A stretch of DNA of 64,000 bases from assembly GCA_019637195.1 (NCBI GenBank), contig JAHBWA010000025.1, positions 18,871-82,870 on the forward strand. Reading direction: 5' to 3'. The notes under the pieces were generated by a model that was not told where the DNA came from, did no database searches, and worked only from the letters and a program-made list of their open reading frames with translations. This document shows positions 35,592 to 46,340 of the stretch, in pieces (position 1 is the stretch's first letter; each line of letters opens with the position of its first letter). This stretch comes from Labilithrix sp. Lineage in GTDB: Bacteria > Myxococcota_A > Polyangia > Polyangiales > Polyangiaceae. Position numbers and translations under genes: made by a program.

Positions 35592-37163
35592 ATGCTCCAC
35601 GCGCTCCGCAAGGTCCGGCTCGCCACGCTCGCGCGCTCTTCACTCCTCGTCGTGACGTTCCTCGCGTGCGGGGACGATCCCGTCGCGAGCGAGGCGCCCG
35701 CGGCTCCGGGCGAAGTCGGCGGGCTGCCGGACAGCGGCCCGCCGGCGGTCAAGGCGGTGAGCGTCGAGCTCACGCCCGTCGAGGCGTCGTCCTCGCCGCG
35801 GCGGATCAACTTCGCCGTCCCGATGCCGCCGGGGCAGGTGGCGAACGCGGACCTCGTCCAGGTGAAGGCGAACGGCGCCGCGCTCGCGACCGCGCGCCGG
35901 AGCCTCGCGTCGTGGCCCGACGGGTCGGTCCGCAGCGTCCAGGTGCAGTTCGAGCTCGCCGTCCCCGCCCCCGTCACCGTCGAGGTGACGATCAACGAGG
36001 CGGCGTCGGGAGGTGACGTGTCGTTCGTCTCCGTCGAGGAGACGCTCGCGAGCGCCGACGGGACGAGCGGTCCCGCGGTCTGGGCGACGTTCCCCGCCAC
36101 CTGGCTCAGCGAGAGCCGCGTGGCCGGGCCCGCGCTCCCCAGCGCGGCGGTCGCCGGCACGCCCGCAGCAGCGTGGGACCGCGTCTGCGACTACGACAAG
36201 TTCGACACGGAGGCGTACCTCCGCGTCGCGAGCGAGACCGGCAGCCCGCTCTTCGATCGCCCGACGGCGCTCTACCGCGGCTACCAGCGGAGCGGGCGGC
36301 TCGAGGTCCTCCGCTCGGCCTACCGCGAGACCGCGCTCCTCCGCGCCAGCATCACCGGCACCGGCAGCGCGACCCGCATCGGCGTCGGCGCCGCCGACGA
36401 CCTCAAGTACCACTACACGCAAGGGCTCGCGATCCACTACCTGCTGACCGGCGACGAGCGCTTCCGCGAGGCCGCCGAGGACGTCGCGACGCGCGCGCAC
36501 GATCTCTGGGACGATCCCGGCTACCGCGGCGGCTCCGACTTCTGGACCGAGCGCCACGCCGGCTTCGGTCTGCTCGCGTACGAGTGGGCCGTGGCCGTCT
36601 CCGACGACAAGGCAGCCGAGATCGCCGGGTGGGCGAAATCCGCGGTCGACGCCTACCTCGACGTGCAGGCCAAATGGCCGTCCGGCTACACCAACGCCGA
36701 GGAGCGCTGCTTCGCGCACCAGGCGGAGGCGCACGGCGAGGACTACGGCTACTTCGGGTGCAGCCCGTGGATGAGCGCGATCCTCGCGGACGGCCTCGAC
36801 GCCCACGCGGACCGCGTCGCGCGCGAGGGCGATTCGGCGCGCGCCGCGCAGGTCTGGAAGAGCCTCGTTCAGCTGGGCCGCTTCGTCGCCGCGCAGGGGC
36901 TCGATCCCGCGTCGGGGCGCCCGTACTACTGGGCGGGCGTCGGCACCGACTCGAACGAGCCCGACGAGTACGACGAGCACTGGGGCGAGAGCGCGTACCT
37001 CGTGGCGCTCGCCTGGCACTGGAGCGGCAAGACCGACGCAGCGCTCAAGGCCGCGGCGGAGAAGCTGGTGAAGGGCTTCGACGACCACGGCGAGGCGGGG
37101 CAGCTCCGGAGCTTCAACTGGCAGTGCCGGAGCGGCGTGATGGCTCCGTTCTACCTGCAGTGA
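35592..37163 (+). CDS. RIFT-barrel/alpha-toroid lipoprotein, polysaccharide-lyase-like
   Basis: A 523-residue secreted lipoprotein (signal ending TFLAC, Cys26). The N-terminal domain contains RINFAVPMPPGQV and SWPDGSVRSVQVQFE, the pattern of the RIFT-barrel domain of PcRGLX/YetA-type exo-rhamnogalacturonan lyases. From about residue 260 the protein is an alpha/alpha-toroid with repeats such as YHYTQGLAIHYLLTGDERFR and FWTERHAGFGLLAYEWA. Polysaccharide breakdown is a reasonable inference, but the catalytic residues are not certain by eye. It follows the metalloprotease after 23 bp and overlaps the next gene by four bases. Confidence 0.65.
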   Translation: MLHALRKVRLATLARSSLLVVTFLACGDDPVASEAPAAPGEVGGLPDSGPPAVKAVSVELTPVEASSSPRRINFAVPMPPGQVANADLVQVKANGAALATARRSLASWPDGSVRSVQVQFELAVPAPVTVEVTINEAASGGDVSFVSVEETLASADGTSGPAVWATFPATWLSESRVAGPALPSAAVAGTPAAAWDRVCDYDKFDTEAYLRVASETGSPLFDRPTALYRGYQRSGRLEVLRSAYRETALLRASITGTGSATRIGVGAADDLKYHYTQGLAIHYLLTGDERFREAAEDVATRAHDLWDDPGYRGGSDFWTERHAGFGLLAYEWAVAVSDDKAAEIAGWAKSAVDAYLDVQAKWPSGYTNAEERCFAHQAEAHGEDYGYFGCSPWMSAILADGLDAHADRVAREGDSARAAQVWKSLVQLGRFVAAQGLDPASGRPYYWAGVGTDSNEPDEYDEHWGESAYLVALAWHWSGKTDAALKAAAEKLVKGFDDHGEAGQLRSFNWQCRSGVMAPFYLQ

Positions 37164-37672
37164 CCGCCGGCGCGGGATCGCGAGGTGGCCCGCGTCGGGC
37201 GCCTCGACCGGCCGGCGCGCGCGGCCCGCGGCCGGCGCCTTCGCGCGCGGGGCTCGCCCGGGCGCTCGTCGTGGCGCTCGCCGTCGTCACGTCCTCCTCC
37301 GCGACCGCCGCGGACCGCGATCCGTGGCTCGCGCAGGACAAGGCGCTGCACTTCGGCGTCTCCGCCGGGATCGCCGGCGGGACGTACGCGGCTGCGGCGG
37401 CGCTCTTCGAGGCGCGCGGGCACGCGCTCCTCGCGGCGGCCGGCGTGACGCTCGCGATCGGGGCGGGGAAGGAGGCGCTCGATCTCGCGGGCTTCGGGAC
37501 GCCGTCGTGGCGGGATTTCGCCGCCAACGTCGCCGGGACGCTCGTCGGCCTCGCCGTCGCGTGGAGCGTCGATCTGCTCGTGCGCGGCGTCGGCGAGCAC
37601 CGTCCGCTCGTACTCGCGCCGAGGACGCCGCCCGGTGCGTCGGCGAGCCCGGGCGTCGTGCTCTCGTTCTGA
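37160..37672 (+). CDS. YfiM/DUF2279-like membrane protein
   Basis: A 170-residue protein starting at GTG 37160, overlapping the previous stop (GTGA). After an Arg/Pro/Ala-rich leader and a hydrophobic signal segment it contains DKALHFGVSAGIAGGTYAAA, the conserved DKxxHF pattern of YfiM/DUF2279 proteins. GKEALDLAGFGTPSWRDFAA and a last hydrophobic segment follow. These are small envelope proteins of unknown role. Coupling to the lyase-like gene suggests a shared envelope function. Confidence 0.7.
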   Translation: MTAGAGSRGGPRRAPRPAGARGPRPAPSRAGLARALVVALAVVTSSSATAADRDPWLAQDKALHFGVSAGIAGGTYAAAAALFEARGHALLAAAGVTLAIGAGKEALDLAGFGTPSWRDFAANVAGTLVGLAVAWSVDLLVRGVGEHRPLVLAPRTPPGASASPGVVLSF

Positions 37673-37690
37673 CGGAGGCGGCGCTCCGTC
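37671..37690 (+). terminator. Hairpin at the end of the metalloprotease-lyase cluster
   Basis: GACGGAG at 37671-37677 and CTCCGTC at 37684-37690 form a perfect 7-bp stem with a 6-base loop, starting on the stop codon of the YfiM-like gene. No T-run follows, so this is a terminator-like or mRNA-stabilising hairpin rather than a classical intrinsic terminator. Confidence 0.4.
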
Positions 37691-37795
37691 GACTTCGGCT
37701 ATCTCGCCGTCGCGGTCGGCCCGCTCGCCCGCGGGCGGCGGTGGTGGGGCCGCGAAACCCGGGGTGGGGCTCCGGCATCTGGTAGACGTCGAGCC

Positions 37796-39106
37796 ATGTC
37801 CCAGCCGTCGCGCCCAGGAGAGCCCGAGCTGCCGGCAGGCGGCGAGCGAGAGAGAGCACGAGCGGCGGACGGCGACGCGCCCCCGCTCGACGAGGTGGCC
37901 GCGCCCGGCGGCCCTGGGAGCGCTCGCGTCGCGCGCCCGGCCGTCGCGCCGCGGGCGCGGCGATGGCGGCGCACGCGCATCGCGCTCCGCGTCTGCGCCG
38001 CGATCCTCGTGGTGCTCCTGGTGCTCGCGTTCGTCGGCACCGACCGCTTCCGCGGCTTCGGCGGAGGTCCGAGCGGCGCGACGCTCGCGCGGATGAAGGA
38101 GTCGCCGCACTTCGTCGACGGCCAGTTCGTGAATCAGGAGCCCACCGAGATGATGAAGGCGGGCCAGTGGGCCGCGGCGAAGCAGTGGATCGCCGGCGAC
38201 GAGATGCGGACCCCGACGTGCCCGCTGCCGATCGTGACCGACGCGGCGGCGCGCCTCGCGGCGCCGCCGGTGACGGGCCTCCGCGTCACGTGGCTCGGTC
38301 ACTCGACGACGCTCATCGAGATCGACGGCGCGCGGATCCTCACCGACCCGAACTGGAGCGAGCGCTCCTCGCCGTCGCGCTGGGTGGGGCCGAGGCGCTT
38401 CCACCCGCCCCCGCTCGCGCTCGACGACCTCCCGCGTATCGACGCGGTGGTCGTGTCGCACGAGCATTTCGACCACCTCGACATGGCGACGGTGCGCGCG
38501 CTCTCGGCGAAGGGGATCCCGTTCCACGTCCCGCTCGGCGTCTCGGCGCACCTCGCGGCGTGGGGCGTCCCGGCCGATCGAATCGTCGAGCACGACTGGT
38601 GGGAGCGCACGGCGATCGCCGGCGGCGTCGAGATCGTCTCGACGCCGTCGCGTCACTTCAACGGCCGCGGCGTGCCGTTCCGCGTGGGCGCCTTCTGGAC
38701 GTCGTGGGCGCTCGTCGGCCCGGAGCACCGCGTCTTCTTCAGCGGCGACACGGGCCTCCAGGAGGCGTTCCGCGAGATCGGCGCGCGAGAAGGGCCGTTC
38801 GACGTGGCGCTGCTCGAGATCGGTCAGGCGCACGAGAGCTGGGGTGACATCCACCTCGGTCCCCTCGGCGCGCTCGAGGCCCACGCGCGGCTCGGCGCGA
38901 AGCGCCTCTTCCCGATCCACTGGGCGACGTTTCAGCTCGCGATGCACGCCTGGTCCGAGCCCGCCGAGACGCTCACCGTCGAGGCCGCGCGTCGCGGCGT
39001 GTCCCTCGTGACGCCGCGCCTCGGCGAGCCCGCGGAGCCGACGCGGGACGCGCCGGCGGCCCCGTGGTGGCGGGCGCTGCCCCCCATCGCCGCGGCGTGC
39101 CCGTGA
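37796..39106 (+). CDS. MBL-fold metal-dependent hydrolase, membrane-anchored
   Basis: A 436-residue protein. An N-terminal disordered stretch of about 58 residues precedes one transmembrane helix (LRVCAAILVVLLVLAFVG). The metallo-beta-lactamase domain shows HEHFDHLD starting at His222 (dinuclear zinc site), and SRHFNGRG, FFSGDTG and PIHWATF supply the further ligands. It is close to the NAPE-PLD/UlaG-like group, which hydrolyses phosphodiesters or lactones. The domain should face the periplasm. It converges on the histidine-kinase gene. Confidence 0.88.
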   Translation: MSQPSRPGEPELPAGGERERARAADGDAPPLDEVAAPGGPGSARVARPAVAPRARRWRRTRIALRVCAAILVVLLVLAFVGTDRFRGFGGGPSGATLARMKESPHFVDGQFVNQEPTEMMKAGQWAAAKQWIAGDEMRTPTCPLPIVTDAAARLAAPPVTGLRVTWLGHSTTLIEIDGARILTDPNWSERSSPSRWVGPRRFHPPPLALDDLPRIDAVVVSHEHFDHLDMATVRALSAKGIPFHVPLGVSAHLAAWGVPADRIVEHDWWERTAIAGGVEIVSTPSRHFNGRGVPFRVGAFWTSWALVGPEHRVFFSGDTGLQEAFREIGAREGPFDVALLEIGQAHESWGDIHLGPLGALEAHARLGAKRLFPIHWATFQLAMHAWSEPAETLTVEAARRGVSLVTPRLGEPAEPTRDAPAAPWWRALPPIAAACP

Positions 39107-39130
39107 CTCGGCCGCCACGCCCGCGCGTCG

Positions 39131-40513
39131 CTAGCGCAAGGCCGTGCGCTTGGCCTTCGTCGCGGTGAGCACGTCCTCGACGCTCTGGACGAGGGCCTTC
39201 GTCGAGTACGGCTTCGGCAGGAAGAACATCTCCGAGCGCGACACTCCGCGGCGGACGACCTCATCGTCCGTGTAGCCGCTCGTGTAGAGGACGGCGAGGT
39301 CGGGATCGCGCGCGGTGAGCATCTCCGCCAGGCGCCGCCCGTCGAGGCCCGGGAGGACCAGATCGGTGACCAGCGCGTCGACCGTGCCGACCTCCGCGAT
39401 CTTCGTGAGCGCTTCTTCGGCGCTCCCAGCGGGGAAGACGCGGTAGCCGCTGCGCGAGAGGGCGCGAACGGCGATGCGGAGCATCGCCTCCTCGTCCTCG
39501 ACGACGAGCACGGAGAGCTCGCGCGACTGCGGGAGCGTGGGGCGCGAGTGGGATTCGGCGCCCGAGGACCCGCCCGTGCATGGAACGTAGATGCGGAACG
39601 TCGTGCCGACGCCGACCTCGCTCGCCACCTCGATCCATCCGCCGCTCTGCTCGACGACGCCGAAGACGACCGACAGGCCGAGGCCCGTCGCGCGGCCGAG
39701 GCCCTGGGTCGTGAAGAACGGCTCGAAGATGCGCGCCTGGACGTCGCGTGGCATGCCGCAGCCGGTGTCGGTCACCTCGAGCTCGACGTAGTCGCCCTTC
39801 GGCTTGTCGCGCCCGCGCTCGGCAGGATCGACCGCGACGGTGCGCGCTCCGAGCGAGAGCGAGCCGCCGGTGGGCATCGCCGCCCGCGCGTTGAGCGCGA
39901 GGTTCGCGAAGACCGAGGACCACTGGCTCGCGTCGATGCGGACGGTGAGCTCGTCGGCGGCGAGCGTCGTGTCGACGCGGATCGCGTCCCCGACGGCGCG
40001 CTCGAGCGCTGGCTTCGACGACGAGAGGACGTCGTTGAAGTCGACGAGCTGCGGGTGCTGCATGTCGCGCCGGCTGAAGGCGAGCAGATCACGCGTCACG
40101 GACGAGCCGCGACCGACCGCGTCGCGGATGTCGTCGAGGCAGGTGCGGGTCGCGCCGCTGGGATCGGTCGCCTCGATGGCCTCGTCGGTGCAGATCGAGA
40201 TGACCGAGAGGACGTTGTTGAAGTCGTGGGCGATGCCTCCTGCCAGTCGGGCGATCGCCTCGAGCTTCTGCGCCTCGTGGCTGCGCGCCTCGGCCTCGGC
40301 GTGACGGGGCTCGTCGGCGGGGCTCGACGAGCTCGGCGCGAGCTTGGCGATGTCGGACCGCGCGTGCTCGAGCGTCACGCGGACGACGACGTGGCCGCCG
40401 CTGTCGAGCGCCTCGCCGCTCTGGGCGTGCGTGACGACGTAGCCCGCGCTCGCGAGGGCCTGACCGATCTCTTCAGCATGCTCGCACTCGTCGATCAGTG
40501 CGATGCGGACCAT
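39131..40513 (-). CDS. Hybrid histidine kinase with C-terminal receiver
   Basis: A 460-residue protein starting at ATG 40513. A short N-terminal receiver-like fold (ALIDECEHAEEIGQALASAG) lacks the normal Asp pocket. The dimerisation helix carries the phospho-acceptor in GGIAHDFNNVLSVI (His96). The HATPase domain has N-box LALNARAAM, G1 DTGCGM and G2 RATGLGLSVVFGV. The C-terminal receiver has the phospho-acceptor Asp in ALVTDLVLPGLDG and the conserved Lys in LPKPYS. There is no transmembrane helix, so it senses in the cytoplasm. No cognate response regulator lies beside it; it is an orphan kinase as is common in myxobacteria. Confidence 0.93.
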   Translation of the reverse strand: MVRIALIDECEHAEEIGQALASAGYVVTHAQSGEALDSGGHVVVRVTLEHARSDIAKLAPSSSSPADEPRHAEAEARSHEAQKLEAIARLAGGIAHDFNNVLSVISICTDEAIEATDPSGATRTCLDDIRDAVGRGSSVTRDLLAFSRRDMQHPQLVDFNDVLSSSKPALERAVGDAIRVDTTLAADELTVRIDASQWSSVFANLALNARAAMPTGGSLSLGARTVAVDPAERGRDKPKGDYVELEVTDTGCGMPRDVQARIFEPFFTTQGLGRATGLGLSVVFGVVEQSGGWIEVASEVGVGTTFRIYVPCTGGSSGAESHSRPTLPQSRELSVLVVEDEEAMLRIAVRALSRSGYRVFPAGSAEEALTKIAEVGTVDALVTDLVLPGLDGRRLAEMLTARDPDLAVLYTSGYTDDEVVRRGVSRSEMFFLPKPYSTKALVQSVEDVLTATKAKRTALR

Positions 40514-40842
40514 GGCCGATCTCGGTTGCAACGGACACTCCGAAGCGCGGCGTCATGAGGGCGAGGCCCTGCGCATGAGCGAACCGTCACGTCCTATCGA
40601 TCCTCTCGCTCGTCGCGCCCGCGCGCAATGGCGCGATGCAGATTTTTCGAACTCCGCCTGAGAGCGGCGCGATGTCGGGGGTAGCCATGTCGTCTCTGTC
40701 AGTGGTCTGACAGATCGTCACGGGCGACGTCTATCGAAAACGATTATTCGGTGTAAAAAGGGATGTCCGTCGTATCTGTCGCTGCGGCCCCGCGGGCCAT
40801 GGGACGCAGGGGCGATCTCGTTTAGGGTGGGTATGTGTGTGC
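40514..40842. other. AT-richer upstream region with a CTGTCA/TGACAG dyad
   Basis: A 329-bp gap between the histidine kinase and the downstream end of the tetR gene (both on the minus strand). Bases 40735-40770 are clearly AT-rich and probably hold the kinase promoter. CTGTCA (40696-40701) and TGACAG (40708-40713) form a perfect 6-bp dyad with a 6-bp gap, a candidate operator. I see no gene here. Confidence 0.45.
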
Positions 40843-41607
40843 TTAGGTGGGCGCGGGCGTTCCGCCGAACGTCCGCTGCACCATGTCGATGAGGATCGGC
40901 GCCGCCTCCATGGCCTTGGCCTCTTCGCCGCGCATGACGTAGCGCATCGCCACCGCTTCCATCCCGGAGACGAGCGCGAACGTCCGGAGCTCGTCGGGAG
41001 GGATCGCCGTTCGACCGAGCTTGTGGGCGCGCGCGACGCCGTCCTGCACCAGCTTCACGAACCGTCCGATCATCTGCTCGTGGACGGCCTCGAACTCCGG
41101 CCCGGCGGCGCGGACGACGCGGAAGATCACTCGCGCGACGTGTGGGAACATCGCGATGCCGCCGAGGAAGCCGCGCACGCCGAGGTTCAGCATCTCGCCG
41201 GGCCGCGACGTGTCGGCGTTGGTCACGGCAGCCTCGACGGCACGGAACGCGCGCCGCGTCGCCTTCTGGTGGAAGGTGAGCAGGCAGTCCTTGAGGTCGT
41301 CGAAGTGCTCGTAGAACGTGCGCCGGCTCATCCCGGCGCGGTTCACGATCGCCTCGACCGTAGCGTCGGCCCAGCCCGCCTCGGCGAAGACGTGGCCGGC
41401 CGCGTCGAGCAGCCTGCCGAGCTGCTCCTTGTGTCGCTCGTCGGCGCTGCGTGAGCGATCGTACTTGCCCCGACCGGGCGCTCGCTCGCTCTCCGGCATC
41501 ACGTCGGGCTTCGCGACGGCGCGCGCCGGTTTGCGCGCGCGCGCGGTCTTCGGCCCTGCCCGGCCCGTTCGGGCGGTCGGAGCGCGCTTCGTCGCTTCCC
41601 TCACCAT
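40843..41607 (-). CDS. TetR-family regulator
   Basis: A 254-residue regulator. A long basic, Ala/Lys/Arg-rich N-terminal extension (about 55 residues) precedes the TetR helix-turn-helix (LGRLLDAAGHVFAEAGWADA, TVEAIVNRAGMSRRTFYEHF, DDLKDCLL). The C-terminal ligand domain is all-helical and includes MFPHVARVIFRVVRAAGPEF. The basic extension is unusual and may add non-specific DNA contacts; alternatively translation starts further in. It stands downstream of the ADP-ribosylglycohydrolase gene in the same direction, 75 bp away. Its target is unknown. Confidence 0.9.
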   Translation of the reverse strand: MVREATKRAPTARTGRAGPKTARARKPARAVAKPDVMPESERAPGRGKYDRSRSADERHKEQLGRLLDAAGHVFAEAGWADATVEAIVNRAGMSRRTFYEHFDDLKDCLLTFHQKATRRAFRAVEAAVTNADTSRPGEMLNLGVRGFLGGIAMFPHVARVIFRVVRAAGPEFEAVHEQMIGRFVKLVQDGVARAHKLGRTAIPPDELRTFALVSGMEAVAMRYVMRGEEAKAMEAAPILIDMVQRTFGGTPAPT

Positions 41608-41682
41608 CGCCGCCGATTATCGCCGACCGCGCGCGTAGGAGCCATCGGCGTTTTCTTCCATCGTCTTACCGCGCTCGCGCCA

Positions 41683-42720
41683 TCACGCCTCTGCTCGAGC
41701 GCGCGTCGCGCCGGCGGCGAGGAGCGAACGGACGAGCTGGGGGGCGTGACGTGGGTGCAGCTCGGCCGGCCGCGGGTTGGCGCCCGCGGAGGTGTCGCAA
41801 GCGAGGACCGCGGCCGTCATCGCCGCGGGGATCGCCGCGGCGCCCCAGCGCGCGCCGACGAGGCCGCCGACGATGCACGCGTTCGTGTCGGTGTCACCGC
41901 CGCCCGCGAGCGTCTCGCGGAGCGCCTCCTCGTAGCTCGTGCCGATCGCGAGGTGGCGAAACGCGTGCGTGAAGCCGATGCGCACGAAGCCTTCGAGCGG
42001 TGAGTAGGGCACACGGAACCCGGCGAGCGCCTCCTCGAGCCAGCGGCGCGGCTCTTCGAAGCGCGCGTCCTCGAGGGCCGCCGCCGCGCGGGCGACGGCC
42101 CCGGAGGCGTCGCCGCGATCGTTCACGAGGTGGCGGATCGCGAGCACGTACGCGGTCGCTGCGCCGACGCAGGCGTCGTTCGGGTGCGACAGCCGCGCGT
42201 CGCTCATCGTGGCCGACACGACCTCGCGTGGGGCGCGTCGCGCGCCCCACACGGCGAGGGGCGTCGCGCGCATGAGGCTCCCGTTCGCCTTCGACTCCAT
42301 GCAGCGCTGGCGGGCCGTCTCGGTCATCACCGTCGCCGCGCCCTCGGCGTCCGCCCGCGCGGCTCGCGCCCGATCGCGGAGGCAGCCGAGCGAGGCCGCC
42401 GTCGTCGCGCCGATGTCGAACGGGTTCGACGCGACCCACCGCGCATAGTGGCGCGCCGCGCGCTCGGTCGGCGCGTCGGGCGCGCTCGCCAGCGCCGCGA
42501 GCAGGCTCATCGTCAGCTCGCCGTCGTCGGTGATCTGGCCCCCCGCCACCGCCCACGTCCCGCCGCCCGGCATCGTCAGCGCGTGCGCGACGTCGGTGGC
42601 CTCGATGGGCCGGCCGATGAACTCGAGGACGGCGCCTGCGGCGTCGCCGACGAGCGCGCCCAGCACGGCCCCGAGCGCGGCGTCTTCTTCTCCCGTCGCC
42701 CGTTCCTCCGATGAGCTCAT
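41683..42720 (-). CDS. ADP-ribosylglycohydrolase family protein
   Basis: A 345-residue DraG/ARH-fold protein. The two magnesium-binding clusters are present: ITDDGELTMSLL (TDD type) near residue 60 and GGDTDTNACIVGGLVGARWG (DTDT type) near residue 285. GDAAGAVLEF lies at the N-terminus. Such enzymes remove ADP-ribose from arginine or other acceptors and reverse ADP-ribosylation. The ATG at 42720 is chosen because the conserved region follows directly. Two hairpin-forming dyads lie just upstream (42723-42756). No ADP-ribosyltransferase is in the window. Confidence 0.92.
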   Translation of the reverse strand: MSSSEERATGEEDAALGAVLGALVGDAAGAVLEFIGRPIEATDVAHALTMPGGGTWAVAGGQITDDGELTMSLLAALASAPDAPTERAARHYARWVASNPFDIGATTAASLGCLRDRARAARADAEGAATVMTETARQRCMESKANGSLMRATPLAVWGARRAPREVVSATMSDARLSHPNDACVGAATAYVLAIRHLVNDRGDASGAVARAAAALEDARFEEPRRWLEEALAGFRVPYSPLEGFVRIGFTHAFRHLAIGTSYEEALRETLAGGGDTDTNACIVGGLVGARWGAAAIPAAMTAAVLACDTSAGANPRPAELHPRHAPQLVRSLLAAGATRARAEA

Positions 42721-42722
42721 AG

Positions 42723-42756
42723 AAAGAGTGTATGGGACTCTTTTGCGCGACGCAAA
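42723..42756. promoter_or_regulatory. Two adjacent dyads upstream of the ADP-ribosylglycohydrolase
   Basis: AAAGAGT (42723-42729) pairs with ACTCTTT (42737-42743), and TTTGCG (42742-42747) pairs with CGCAAA (42751-42756). They lie two bases before the start codon, in an AT-rich block. They may act as operators or as competing mRNA hairpins near the ribosome binding region. Confidence 0.45.
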
Positions 42757-42993
42757 GGAACACGTTTGTTTCCTGGGGCTGCGCCGCACCGTGGGCCGCG
42801 GCGAGACCAGGTTGGATCGCGGCTACATCGCGCCTGGGGGCTCGAGAGTGGATGGACGAACGTGTCAGGTCGGACAATGTCGGTGTCCACGACGAGCCGT
42901 AAATCATGGCGCTTCGTTCATCCAGGTCACCCCGTTGCGCAATTCGCGCAAGGTGGTCCGACTCTTGAACTCAAGGCCACGGGGTTGGTGAAG

Positions 42994-44313
42994 ATGAGCC
43001 GAATGAAGTCCGTGGTCGTGACTGGACTCTCCGCGTGCATGCTGGTCGCGTGCATGGCGCCCGATTTCGAGGGCGACAACTTCGGCGGTCGCGGGCGCTC
43101 CGCGCCGAACGCGAAGAGCGACGCCGTCGAGTGCGGCGGCGCGACCACGGTCACCCCCGAAGATCCGGAGAAGTTCCCGAAGTGCGCGTGCGAGGCGGGC
43201 GGTCAGGCGCGGTGTATCCCGGCGGACAAGCTCCCGAGCGCGCTCGTGTCCCAGCTCGACGCCTGCACGGACGGCGGCGCGGGCGCCTGCGTCCCGGACA
43301 AGCTCGTGAAGAGCGGCGGCGCGGCTCCGACGACCTGCAAGTCTGCGTTCGGCGAAGGGCGCTGCATGAGCATGTGCGTCCCCGAGGTCGCGAAGAACGG
43401 CTCGCTCTTGAACCGTGGCGAGGGCGACGTCTGCGCGGACGACGAGCGCTGCGTGCCTTGCAACAACCCCCTCAAGGGCGGCGAGCCGACGGGTGTATGC
43501 GAGATCGGCAAGCCGCCGGCCGCGGAGTGCACGAACACGGGCGACGCGCCGGGCGGCGGCGGTCCCGCGTTGACGTGCCCGTACAGCGGGCCGCCCGTCG
43601 TCGACGTCACCACGTTCCCGGCGTGCGGCGACGGCGCGCGCTGCGTCCCGGCGAACCTCGTCCCCGCGAGCGCGGCCTCGCTCCTCAAGACCTGCGACGG
43701 TGGCCTCTGCGCCCCCGAGAAGTCGATCGCCGCAGGCGGTCAGTACCTGCCGAAGACGTGCAAGTCGGTCGCGAGCGCCGAGGGCCGCTGCCTCAACGTC
43801 AACATCCCCGAGGTCGACAAGCAGCGAGCCTCGCTCCCGCAGGACGTGTGCGACGCGAACGAGCGCTGCACCCCGTGCTTCAGCCCGCTCGACGGCGCGG
43901 AGACCGGCGCCTGCAAGACCGTCTCGTGCGACGCGCCGAAGCAGCCGGCGACGAAGTTCAAGGACTGCTGCGTCGACAAGAAGACCGGCGTGGGTCGCGG
44001 CAAGTGCGTGCCGAAGGCGACGGTGCCGGAGTCGCAGCAGAGCAAGCTGGAAGACAAGGACGAGAACTGCGCCCAGGGCGCCGAGCTGTGCGCGCCGAAC
44101 GAGAACCTCGATCCGACGTTCCAGGCGCCGCCCTGCACCGCGGACAACTTCTTCCAGGGGCAGTACTCGGGCGTCTGCATCAGCGACTGCATCAAGTTGA
44201 GCTTCATCGAGAACATCGGCACCTCCCGCGGCAACTGCGCCAAGGGCTTCACCTGCGCGCCCTGCGAGCGGAACGGCAAGCCCACCGGGGCGCCGGGCTG
44301 CCCGGGCACCTGA
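42994..44313 (+). CDS. Triplicated Cys-rich lipoprotein
   Basis: A 439-residue secreted protein (signal ending MLVAC, Cys20). It is built of three repeats of about 110-130 residues. Each has CIPADKLPSALVSQLDAC-like, CVPDKLV/CAPEKSI, TTCKSAFGEGRC-like and ERCVPC / ERCTPC segments; the third copy is more divergent. About 40 Cys suggest a rod of disulfide-bonded modules. I do not know the fold or ligand. A structural or binding protein on the cell surface is the best inference. ATG 42994 follows a low-GC promoter-like stretch. Confidence 0.85.
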   Translation: MSRMKSVVVTGLSACMLVACMAPDFEGDNFGGRGRSAPNAKSDAVECGGATTVTPEDPEKFPKCACEAGGQARCIPADKLPSALVSQLDACTDGGAGACVPDKLVKSGGAAPTTCKSAFGEGRCMSMCVPEVAKNGSLLNRGEGDVCADDERCVPCNNPLKGGEPTGVCEIGKPPAAECTNTGDAPGGGGPALTCPYSGPPVVDVTTFPACGDGARCVPANLVPASAASLLKTCDGGLCAPEKSIAAGGQYLPKTCKSVASAEGRCLNVNIPEVDKQRASLPQDVCDANERCTPCFSPLDGAETGACKTVSCDAPKQPATKFKDCCVDKKTGVGRGKCVPKATVPESQQSKLEDKDENCAQGAELCAPNENLDPTFQAPPCTADNFFQGQYSGVCISDCIKLSFIENIGTSRGNCAKGFTCAPCERNGKPTGAPGCPGT

Positions 44314-44404
44314 CGGCCTCGTCTCGCGCCGCCCGTTCGCGCGATTCGCGCCCGGTTCTCGTCACTTCGCTGCGTTCGCTGCCGAGCCTTGTTAGAGTCG
44401 AACC

Positions 44405-46312
<1,908 letters not shown>

Positions 46313-46340
46313 GGCTCTGCCCGCGCGCCGCGCGACGGCG

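Noticed and set aside
30991..35643. A 1550-codon open frame on the minus strand
   Set aside because: It lies opposite the metalloprotease gene, whose motifs, signal peptide and codon bias are clear. The long antisense frame is a by-product of high GC.
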